The position numbers and the translations under genes are program-made. This document shows, in pieces, positions 50,622 through 61,600 of a DNA stretch of 64,000 bases (position 1 is the first letter of the stretch; each line of letters opens with the position of its first letter). The notes below the pieces were generated by a model. It saw nothing but the letters and a program-made list of their open reading frames with translations, was not told where the DNA came from and did no database searches. Source of the DNA: Toxoplasma gondii ME49 (Eukaryota; Apicomplexa; Conoidasida; Eucoccidiorida; Sarcocystidae); NCBI RefSeq assembly GCF_000006565.2, contig NC_031475.1, positions 3,683,189-3,747,188 on the forward strand, given 5' to 3'.

Positions 50622-52306
50622 ACTTTGCACCTGATATGTAAATGCTTCCATAGACATGCAAAGAATTCTATTCAAGCAAGCCATTAAGCTCCCGCTGTCG
50701 TCTACCGACGTCAATTGGTAGGTCTTATTACGTAGCGGAAAGGTACTGCATTGCATTCTGAACAAGGTTATATCAATTAAGTTCAGGTGGTGCTCTCTCG
50801 ACGCTAACTATGATATCATGGTGCGAAGGGTACACAATACATGCCGATGGGTAATGGAACCGCACCAAGACAAATCGCTTCTGCATTGACAAGCGATGCC
50901 AATGGGACTTCATGTGCAGACCGCTTGAGTGAATTCCCCTGCAGCTACCAGTGGACTGTGGATCCTACAGGGATCGGAATATGGAGGAGTACTGTAGGGG
51001 GACGTTAATGTAGTAATTGCGAGAAGCATGAAGGGGGTTAGAAAGCGCGCCTCAAGCATCTTTGAGGGATGAATAAGTGATGCAAGTAGTCAGAACCAGG
51101 TGGCCGTGCTCGTCGAGTTATACTGAGTGGCGAAGCGAATATGGATCCTGACAACAATGCGGAATGTTTGGATCGCTGTCGAATGACACCCTTGCAGACC
51201 CAGGACAAGAAGACTCATGCATGACCACGTGAATACAGGCGTTGGATGATCAGGCTGTTTCGGCTAACCGTTTCGGTTAGCAGTTCAACCGTCTGACCGT
51301 TGTGGTTTCAAAGATTCCATTACCTTCTCCGCTGGATTCGTTGTTCGCTGTGTGCGCATTGCCTTGACGGAGGTAGTGGTGTCAAGGTAAAACTGCGTTG
51401 TCGCATAGATCGCCACCCTAGTTTGATGATAATATGGCCCCTCGACATCTGAATGAACGTGCGGGTACTCGAGCCTCCTACTAAGCATGCGGCTGCGTCT
51501 TCGTTGAACGTCGCTTCGCTGGTCATATGCCTGCAGTTGCGTGGGAAGCAGGGCGACAGCAAGGGCTGGTGAGGCTGGTATCGGAGTGGAGTTTAGAAAA
51601 CGACGATTTTATCCACGGTAAGTAGTCTTTTTCGCAGATGCTGCCTATAGGAGCACAGCCCTTTCGCAGAAGTAGGCGAAGTAACCAGCTACGAGGCAAG
51701 TACAGAGTTGAGAAAACCAGCGGTAATTTACGTAGCGATGTGGTGAAGCTGAAACCGAGGAGACCGCCGAAAGCGGTAACCGTTGAGAAAGACTTCGCTA
51801 CGGAGAAACCGCAGCATAGCTACAAGCGAAATCAACCTGTGGGCAAACACTCGACAACATAGTTGTCGTGAATACACGCACGGATAACAGCTGCATGGAT
51901 CCAGGATAATCCTAGGTGGAATCAGAACACCACATCTAAGGCGTGAATGCAGCGGGAAGAAAATCGTAGAACTGGTCGAGGACACAGTTGTGAACCAGCG
52001 ACCTCAGAAAATGAAATCGATCACACGGAGTGTGTGATGCTGGAGCTCGAACAAAGGTGATTGGGAGCCTGGCTCGCAATAGGAAGTAGATGCAGATAGT
52101 ACAAAGGATACTGTGTGGGCTATGCGTTTGAAAAAGAAAGGCATCAGGGAACATGCAGGCGGCACCATTGGCAGCCGTAGCCTTTTCTGGCGTCTTGCCC
52201 GTTGGCGCTTCCAACCTTGCTTCATAATTACGTTATTCTCTTCACGATGACGCCACCGATCTTGTGCTACACATTCCTCTGTTTCTGGATGCTGACGTGC
52301 GTGCAG
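50622..52306. other. Gap between terminal exon and the next exon series
   Basis: No first exon with a membrane span was found here, although one would be expected if the downstream exon series were a separate gene. The 75-codon frame at 51638-51862 (basic, no hydrophobic segment) follows a polypyrimidine-cag but has no further support. A perfect 8-bp inverted repeat is listed separately, and a weaker one (arms atcacac/gtgtgat) lies at 52020-52038. Confidence 0.5.
51263..51281. repeat. Perfect inverted repeat (8-bp arms, 3-base loop)
   Basis: gctaaccg, ttt, cggttagc. It lies about 640 bp downstream of the stop codon of the preceding gene; no function is evident. Confidence 0.85.
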
Positions 52307-55300
52307 ACAGTGACGTCAAGATGAAGAACAGGAGCCTCATGGGCTTTTTAAAGCGATTCAGAAGAGGTACAACGACTTGTGTTGTCTGCCCGTTTTCTGC
52401 GTGTTTGTACTTGGGCTCCTCGTCGTCGTGCCATGAGGGTCATACGTCGTGCTCCGTCTGATAATTCTGTAACGTGTATGTAGTACCTTCTCCCCGTCGG
52501 TCAGACGTCTGGCGTTCGCTTCGCGGCATCTGCGTTCGCTCATCAGCTCAGTGTTTGCCTCTTATCCAAGGTTCCTCCGGACTCCCATTATACCTGAATG
52601 TGTTTTCTGCGTAAGAAGTGCATACCTCATGAAGACGTTGTCTCTGGTTTTCGCAGTGACCCACCTTGACTGGTGTGCAGCTGTAACAGTTGCTCTTTTG
52701 ATGGTTGCACCCATTTTGTGATCGCACACTTTCTTGAACTGGCCTCGCTTTTGTGGCTTGGCATGGAAGTGGTTTGATCTCAACTGGGCAGACAGGCGCG
52801 GCCGTAAAGAGAGCAAGCACGCATCACGCCTTTGTAGCTTCATACTTCGCAGTTACTGTTTGGATCTGAGCCGGTGTGGAGGGCAACATAACGCGTGCCG
52901 CTGTGACGTTGCTGGACATGGACATTTGTGGAAATTTTAAGAGAGGCCAACACTTCTATGCATGTTCTTGCGTATTTGTGACTCCGTAAGATGCGAGCGT
53001 CTGCATACGTGTCTAACGACGACCCTTCAGGTAGAAATATATATATATATATATATATCTTGTTTCCTCCTGAGGAGATATAGATAACCAAGCATTTTCT
53101 CCAGCGTTTCAACCTCTGGTTGCACACGTGTACACACCCATATATAACGGCAAACGCATTTATGGGCTGCCACGTTTCAAAGACTCATGTTTATGTAACT
53201 GGCGTACGAAACTCGATTGCACGCTTTCAGTGACAGTGAGCGCTCCATTGTGCAGTATGAACAGAGGTAAGATCGCAGGCGCACCTTCTAGTCACCATTC
53301 GACAAATGGAGACTTCACCTGCAGATGGGACCTCATATCCCTCCGTCTGTCACTTTTCCGTCAACGTTTCAAGTTGCGTTGCCGTCACTGTGAGACGTCA
53401 CTTTCTATTTTTCTGGTGCGATATCTTATCTCTCATGCCTATAGGTACACTTCGGGTATCAGATGTAGCCTCGATACAACCGGAGCTGCAAACAGACGTG
53501 CGCCAACTAGCTCCACAGTCGCAGGCTGACACGGCGACTGGCGCTCAACACTCTACATCATCGGGTGAGCGTTGCGCTTAATAAGGAAGAACGGAGAGAC
53601 CGAAAAAATTGACTGCAGGTGGCTAGCACCAAACGTAGGCGAGGTGGTCGGCCGTGTCGGATTTTGCCACTTCTTGGTCTTCGACATTCCCCTCAGAGCT
53701 TATTGAAACAATATGCGTGCAAATGTCCATCGCATTTTGCCAAAAAAAAGTAGGTTGCATATCCGTATATATAAGTGCATATTTCCGTGCATACCTAGAG
53801 GGGCTCGCCTCTCGTTATTCGGGCTGCGCCAGGTCGCAAATTCATTTAGACGACAGCATGACTGGCCGCTATCTGCTCTGACACACACCATCATGTATGT
53901 AATCGAGTGACTGATGAGGTGGTCGTCGGCGCTATCGTTTCCGCCTCACTCGTTCTCATCCGCTGGCGCCGTGCTTTGCTGGTAGGCTGACATTCAACCT
54001 GGCCCTCTTACGTTTTTCCATATTTATTATGTTTTCTCATATGTGCAACAACACGTTTATGGGAATGTGTTGATGTTTCTCCGGACACCATGGAAACCGT
54101 TCAAGGTGCACGGAGTAATGTGACTTCTGCTTACGGGCGTTACACCGTTGGAAATGCTTTCGGCTTTTCATGACGTGCTGCACACACGTTCACACTGCAC
54201 CTATGTGTTGCTCTGGCTACTTCCTGCGAATGCCTGTATTCATGTCAAACGGAGCCCTCATTCAACTGGTCACTCGACGTACGTATTAAAGCTCATTACC
54301 AAGAAAGGTGCAAACATCTGTCCAGTTCTCATCCTTTCTGTAGTATCATCCAATATCTGTGGCTTGTATTGACACGCTACATATGTCTCCTATCACGTCG
54401 TTATCACGGTGTCGGTGTCTGCGATCCATGTGCTTTTCTGTACCCTTCTGAACACTCATGGGGCCGCGTATCCGAGTGTGTTCGTGCTTTGACCGCTATC
54501 TGGAAATAGGTACAGGTGAATAAATACTTGCTTGCACGCTTGTTAGTACATCCCACTCTACCGGTTCGCTACTGAGTTGCGCTTCTACCTTGAAAACAAG
54601 GATCTAGTGCTTAGATTGCCTGTTTAATGCTCGCATGTTCTGGCTGAGTTAGGTGTGCATATGTCGTTCTCAATCTGTGCTGCCACAACACCTGTACCGC
54701 GGACCCTCAAGGCACAAATGTTCGGATGATACGATGGTTCGGCAGATGTGTCCTCCCCCCTCACGGGGTCGCCATCATTTTCTGGAACTATATGCCTGTC
54801 GCTGTTACCAGGTGTCTGGTTTGTTTTTCTCTCGGATATCTGCGGTTGCTCGTCTGCTTTTGGCTTCCGCAGTTTCATGCTAGGTTGTTCGTTTGTTTTG
54901 TTCCATGCGAAATCTTCCGACCGCGGATTGCCAATTGTACGGTATGGTGTAGTGTATGTCACATTGAGGGGTGATCCTTCCATTCTACGTTTCGCGACCG
55001 ACGCTTGATTACTCTGTACTTTTGCAGTCCACATCTAACCCCATCATGCCGATATCGGTCTCCTAATCTGGAAACACCCAGCGGTGCATATCACGAGATG
55101 CGATGGCATGAAACAGGGAACGAGGAATGACGCACCGACTCCCAAAGCACTATGACCCAATACACCCCATTCTCGTCACACAAAACCCACAGAGCTATGT
55201 TGGGGGGTCATCCACTTTACTGATACCGATCTCTGATCATTTGTCACCGCTCAGTCATTTTTCGTTTTCTCTCCGTACACATCGTCACGTCAAAGGAGAT

Positions 55301-58300
55301 ACGATGTCTTCCGCAGGTTCCGGGAGCCTCCTCGATGTGTTGTTAGGTACTAGTGCGTCCGCGACAGCGCCTGGTAAGCTTGCAGCCGCGACGCTGCGCA
55401 CAACCTCACTGCATGTCCCACATGTTAAGTCTGGCCTTCGTGGGCTGGGTTTGCCAGCTCGCTTCGCATTCATCTCGCGCTACTTTGTAATCACTTGTCC
55501 CTTCTCCAACGTCTTTATCGTCGGCGGTGCAGTCCGCATCAAAGATGTCTGTCGGCAGTCTAGAGTCCCGTTCTGCACACGAGCAGCCGCTTTGTTCGAT
55601 GTGGCAAGGCGCCAGGGCACTGTGGAGGCGTAACTCGGATCACCGTTTCTTCGCGAACGTAGGTCGGGGCGGGGTTGGCCGGGGTGTGTCGTCGGCGCCT
55701 CGGACGTTCTCGGCGCCTGCTATATCGCAGTGGCCTTGCCACTGCTTCGTTTGTCGGCGTTTCGCCTTGTCACCATGTCGAATGCGGTCATGTGGTCCAT
55801 TCCATGCGTGACGCAGCACAATCAGTCTCGCGAGTCGGATGTTTTCGGCCGAGCATGTAGTCGTAAATGCTGCTCTCCTTGATATAAGCGCTTAGCCCGC
55901 GAGTGGGTCGAATGCCCGACTGGTTAAGTCAGTTGTGGTGAATGCTCAGTTTCTGAGCGAACACTGAACTGGCGTTTCTGTGTATCTTCTCGTACCTAGT
56001 AGTGCGTCTGTTGTTCGTGAAGTACTTCTTCCACTTTGTAGTTTTGATTCAGGCCAAGAAGCATTCCTCCCCCCGCATCCACCGTACCCCCACGTGCCTC
56101 CATCGTACCCCCATCCGCAGTCTCCTTTCGCGCCTTCTTCCTCCTTTCACCCGCCATTTGGCCACAGCAGCGCGGCACCTGATCCATCTGGACCAGCGTC
56201 CCACGCAACAGACTATGGTAGGAATGAAACACAAAAGCCCAAACCACGATGAAGCCATCCGCCACAACTTCGGCAGACAGACGACGAGTCCAGTTCTGTG
56301 TCGTAACCACTCGTCATCCTGTGGTGAAGCCAAGTTCACATGTGAGTTGCTCAATTGCCTCCTTCTCGTGTTTCCCTTCTCAATTCCTAATCAGAAGATG
56401 AGAGTGGTGACGACGGAGTCGACACGGTATCTTCCGCGATTTCGCATAGTCTTATCGACCGGTTGTTGGATACACGGGCGTCGCCGGAAGCGCCTGGTAA
56501 GCTTGCAGCCGCGACGCTGCGCACAGCCTCACTGCATGTCCCACATGTTAAGTCTGGCCTTCGTGGGCTGGGTTTGCCAGCTCGCTTCGCATTCATCTCG
56601 CGCTACTTTGTAATCACTTGTCCCTTCTCCAACGTCTTTATCGTCGGCGGTGCAGTCCGCATCAAAGATGTCTGTCGGCAGTCTAGAGTCCCGTTCTGCA
56701 CACGAGCAGCCGCTTTGTTCGATGTGGCAAGGCGCCAGGGCACTGTGGAGGCGTAACTCGGATCACCGTTTCCTCGAGAACGTAGGTCGGGGCGGGGTTG
56801 GCCGGGGTGTGTCGTCGGCGCCTCGGACGTTCTCGGCGCCTGCTATATCGCAGTGGCCTTGCCACTGCTTCGTTTGTCGGCGTTTCGCCTTGTCACCATG
56901 TCGAATGCGGTCATGTGGTCCATTCCATGCGTGACGCAGCACAATCAGTCTCGCGAGTCGGATGTTTTCGGCCGAGCATGTAGTCGTAAATGCTGCTCTC
57001 CTTGATATAAGCGCTTAGCCCGCGAGTGGGTCGAATGCCCGACTGGTTAAGTCAGTTGTGGTGAATGCTCAGTTTCTGAGCGAACACTGAACTGGCGTTT
57101 CTGTGTATCTTCTCGTACCTAGTAGTGCGTCTGTTGTTCGTGAAGTACTTCTTCCACTTTGTAGTTTTGATTCAGGCCAAGAAGCATTCCTCCCCCCGCA
57201 TCCACCGTACCCCCACGTGCCTCCATCGTACCCCCATCCGCAGTCTCCTTTCGCGCCTTCTTCCTCCTTTCACCCGCCATTTGGCCACAGCAGCGCGGCA
57301 CCTGATCCATCTGGACCAGCGTCCCACGCAACAGACTATGGTAGGAATGAAACACAAAAGCCCAAACCACGATGAAGCCATCCGCCACAACTTCGGCAGA
57401 CAGACGACGAGTCCAGTTCTGTGTCGTAACCACTCGTCATCCTGTGGTGAAGCCAAGTTCACATGTGAGTTGCTCAATTGCCTCCTTCTCGTGTTTCCCT
57501 TCTCAATTCCTAATCAGAAGATGAGAGTGGTGACGACGGAGTCGACACGGTATCTTCCGCGATTTCGCATAGTCTTATCGACCGGTTGTTGGATACACGG
57601 GCGTCGCCGGAAGCGCCTGGTAAGCTTGCAGCCGCGACGCTGCGCACAACCTCACTGCATGTCCCACATGTTAAGTCTGGCCTTCGTGGGCTGGGTTTGC
57701 CAGCTCGCTTCGCATTCATCTCGCGCTACTTTGTAATCACTTGTCCCTTCTCCAACGTCTTTATCGTCGGCGGTGCAGTCCGCATCAAAGATGTCTGTCG
57801 GCAGTCTAGAGTCCCGTTCTGCACACGAGCAGCCGCTTTGTTCGATGTGGCAAGGCGCCAGGGCACTGTGGAGGCGTAACTCGGATCACCGTTTCTTCGC
57901 GAACGTAGGTCGGGGCGGGGTTGGCCGGGGTGTGTCGTCGGCGCCTCGGACGTTCTCTGCGCCTGCTGTATCGGGCTGCGTCCTGTGGTATCCCTGTTTG
58001 TCCGAGCGCTAATCTCGTCTTTTCACCAGATTGATATTTTTTTTGCTTGGTGTCCTGTACAGAGGAAGTGCAGGAATCCGCAGGTTCGATGTTGGATGAA
58101 GGCTTGCTTTTAGACGACGTGATGGCTATGATTGACGAAGAACTCGGCACTGGTAAGACGTGCGGGTTTTCGAAAGATCTATGACAGTCGCACTGCCTCC
58201 TGCCCGTAAGCTATCGGCCAGTAGCGTTTGGCAGGAGACCTGTTCGAAGGTGCCTGCATGCATGTGGAACCTGTGTCAATATCGTGTTCATTCTCGCATT

Positions 58301-58696
58301 ATTTTGAGTGAAATCAGCTTAGCTCCGTTAAGCAGCAATTTGTCCGCCTTCTCCATTCTTTTTCTTCGCGGAGCACCCTCGTCGCTGAAGCGTCTGAATC
58401 ATCTCTGGAATACGAGGACGAATGTAAGGGCGATCCGGAAACGCCGATGGAGGCAAATAGGTGTTCAACCGTCACACGCTCAGCGCATCCAGACATCGAT
58501 TCATATTGCTTAATTGTTGATTTCCTGCATGAGTAGTCACGTGGTTCCTGTTTTATGCTTTCTCCTGACCCTTGTGTTCCATGTTGACATCCAGTACCAG
58601 GCGGATCCTCTCCAGCACATTCAGTGCCATCACCGCCAGATGAACAACATCTCTTGGATGAGTTGATTCCCTCTCTTGACCCCCAAGACGACACTG
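52307..58696 (+). CDS. Series of symmetrical phase 1-1 exons with LLD-type motifs (gene ends not found)
   Basis: Ten open, splice-flanked segments all begin and end in phase 1: 52307-52366 (MGFLKRF), 53231-53266, 53445-53564, 55317-55373 (SLLDVLLGT), 56053-56217 (Pro-rich, FLPPHPPYPHVPP), 56395-56496 (LIDRLLDT), 57176-57340 and 57518-57619 (copies of the previous two), 58063-58152 (LLLDDVMAMIDEELGT) and 58595-58696 (HLLDELIPSLDP). Donors are mostly gtaag or gtgag and acceptors mostly cag or tag. Together they give about 333 residues. Neither a first exon nor a stop-bearing last exon could be found between 50.6 kb and the right edge. They may be extra exons of the upstream gene reached by skipping its terminal exon, or the middle of a second family member. 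The LLDxLL-like motif recurs in most exons and also resembles LALTELL and LFIEDLPL in the upstream gene. Function unknown. Confidence 0.55.
53038..53058. repeat. (TA)n microsatellite
   Basis: Short TA run between proposed exons 52307-52366 and 53231-53266, i.e. in an intron if that chain is right. Confidence 0.85.
55365..56487 (+). repeat. 1,123-bp direct repeat, copy 1
   Basis: Starts in the last bases of exon 55317-55373 (agcgcctg/gtaagc) and runs to the matching point in exon 56395-56496. It contains the Pro-rich exon and most of the LIDRLLDT exon. Corresponding positions in copy 2 are exactly 1,123 bp downstream (for example 55373 and 56496). Confidence 0.95.
56488..57610 (+). repeat. 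1,123-bp direct repeat, copy 2
   Basis: Nearly identical to copy 1 across introns and exons. The differences I saw are single bases, such as cacagcctc for cacaacctc near 56520 and cctcgag for cttcgcg near 56772. It carries a second Pro-rich exon (57176-57340) and LIDRLLDT exon (57518-57619). Confidence 0.95.
57611..57975 (+). repeat. 1,123-bp direct repeat, partial copy 3
   Basis: Matches the first 360 or so bases of the unit (intron sequence following the LIDRLLDT exon). It then diverges at about 57957-57975, where ggcgcctgctatatcgcag is replaced by tgcgcctgctgtatcgggc. It marks the right border of the duplication. Confidence 0.9.
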
Positions 58697-61600
58697 GTAA
58701 GACAACACATCCTTTTCAATAGTGGCCGCAGGTGATGGTGTAGAATTTGGGGAACTCAGTGTCTCATTCTTGACTTTGAACGGCCTTCGAATACTGGGCG
58801 TAGATCTTCCTCTCGTTTACGTGTCATTTTGTTTTCGCCTGCTCCATATTTCGGGTTTTTTCCTGTCTCCCTCAGTCCTCTTCCCCGTATTCCAGCTTGC
58901 CGTCTGTGTTCGTTCATTTGCTAGCCTACCTTACTGGCTTTCGCGTCAGATGGACCTTCCTTTCCGTCTTCTCTCAGCGTTCTTCGATTCTCTTCGGTTA
59001 CTTGTACCTCGGCAGTTTTGAACACTCGGTTACCTTCAGTACAGTGTATTGTTTTTTGTCGGCACCTGAGGCCTGACGTCAATCCACGTCTCCGGTGATG
59101 TGATGCCATGCAAGCAACAGGTTCCCTCTATGCTCGACTTAGTGGTGCTGTCAAGTCCGCACCTTGCCTCGGAATCTCATCAGTCTGCCTTTTGCTGTGT
59201 AGCGTTATTCACTGGACTTCCCGTCACTTTCTCCTGCATTTCCAAATTTTGCTGTGTCTATAGTCCTTTGCATCTCGGTTATTGCTTTCTGGCCATTGTC
59301 GCGCGCGTTCGCTCGTACTGCAGATCAGCGCTAGCTGCGGAGTGGATACGTGCGAAGGTGCAAAGGAACGGGCAACCACTGACGAAAAAAATAAGATATT
59401 CTGGCCAGATTTTGACCAATACAATGCCATCTGCACCATAGTCCTCGAGTTCATCGCGGCATTGTGACGCGTCAACTGGGGGACTGCGGGGCATGTTGGA
59501 TATTGTTGGTTTCATGGGAAGGTAGCGCGAAGCGGTATTGTATTTTTACAACATTGGATCCCCATGTGTATGGCGGCACTGTCAGAATCGTATTTGGCAG
59601 ACAAACACTTGTTCGTCTACTGCTAGTTTCTAACTTGGGGAGGCAATGGGCCTATTGTCTCGCTTGCTCGTAGTTTGTTCCCGACTGCTTTTGTCGTTGT
59701 AACCTACCGGTCAGCTGTTTCATATCCACCAATCGCAGTTCCAGTACCACATTGTCCCATTTTTCGCGACTCCGTTAGTTGATTATGTAGCGCCTTCCCT
59801 GTTGTCAGCAAACAACAGAGACGAAAACTTAATTTTGCCACGCCATTTGCCTTTCCGTCTCGATATTCTTTGCATGGCGTTACATACAGTACAGTATGCA
59901 GATACATACCTGCGTGTGTCTGCCGTACAGCAGACGGGCTGAGGAGAGCCCACGTCACACGTGCTGCAACACTCGAAACAATGTAGTTAAATGGGATTTT
60001 AGCAGTTTCCTCATCTGTTCGGCGCCTTTGTCGCGACATGGCAAGGAAAGAATCAATAACAGAGGGCGTCAGACTCCGCGCACCTGACATGTTCTGCCAC
60101 CTACAAAGAAAGACCCCAACGCATCTCTATCTTGTCGGCATCACACAGCTTACACCACCGGGCCCACCTTGGGGCATGTGACAGATATTGGGATTGTCTC
60201 TTCTGCGAACCAGTGCAGTATGCGAGGACAGGTATTTTGGATCGGTCGCTGTGAAAGGAATCACAACACCGGGTGGTGAGCGTTTTCATACCTTCACTGG
60301 AAATTGATAAGGACAGACATTTACTCAAGCGGTATGGTGTGATTTGTCTGATGGTGGCATATGTCCAGCTTGGCGAAATCGAATCGGTATAGTCCATTGC
60401 AAAAACAATCTTATATTTCCGCCATGCCTAAGATCCTCTACACCTGCGGCCGTGAGGAGCTTCCGCTGGGATATTTAACGTCATCGCCCCCCCACATCCT
60501 ACCGAGCAACGCATAGACAAGAGAATCAAGGATAAGCCGGTGTAGCAGTTCATCACCTAGTTGAACTGCCTGGTGAAACAGATCAAGTAAGACCACTCTC
60601 GAACTGCACGATGCAAGATGGCATGTTGCAAGAACGAAAAGCATTTGTTTACTGAATATACGTGATAACCTCTAATTCCCATGTATCTGGAAGGGCGAAA
60701 ACAGTATGTGAGCCTCGTCTACTCCACGCCAAACCAACTGTTGAAGGAGTGCAGAGGGGACACGAAGCTAAGGAAGAAGTCACTACTCAATATAAACAGA
60801 AGCCGAACGCAGGGAAAAAGAGCATGGGGCAGATCGACGGAAAGCGGATATGTGGCACAAAGGGAAAGTATAGTGGTGACCGAAGGAGAGAGACGCCAAA
60901 AGGAAGGCAAGCATGCAGTTGTGAGAAACTGGGAAAGCGACCATTGTCGCTGGACATAGGCGTGGTGGTTCGAGACGAGGGTAGCAGCAGTGAGGAGAGC
61001 GAGCAGGATAACAACAGACCTTTACATGTCAGGAGGACCGCGCTAAGGGGCGACGAGCTCTGCAATTACGTTAGATAGGAGACACGGTGCTGTCCAGCCA
61101 TCCTTGTCAGCTCAACGGCGCCGGCAACCGAAAATCTCCGGCTCGATTGAATTATTCTTGTTTTTCAAGGTCATTTGCACGGCATGACGTTGGTGGACGC
61201 CCCTGAAGAACTGCAGAATGGGGAATCATGAGCAGAACATCACAGGATATTGAAACATTGAGAACTCTGTCTAGAAGAGACAAAACCAGGTGCAGAAGCT
61301 ATGCGCAACAGAAGAGGGGAAGTGGCCAGAGCGCGACAATAAAGCGAAAATGGGACGAAACAGCAACACTCGAATCGCGCCGTTGACAAAATTCCCTTTC
61401 ACCTCTTCGCCGCACACAGAAAAACGTTTTCAAGTTCAAATGGATATGAGCAGTTGAGAACACACAAGCGTAGAGGAACAGGTGCACGAAAAAGTCGGGT
61501 TAGTGAGAGAAGGCACTTGCCGCCCACGACGAGCAGAGAGCGAAACATGGGAGACTCAAAAACAGCAGGACTTATAGCGTGGATTCTGCTGATGCTTCAT

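Noticed and set aside
59329..59467. Possible extra exon after ctgcag at 59328
   Set aside because: In the required phase 1 it hits a stop after three codons; only phases 0 and 2 are open, which do not fit the exon chain.
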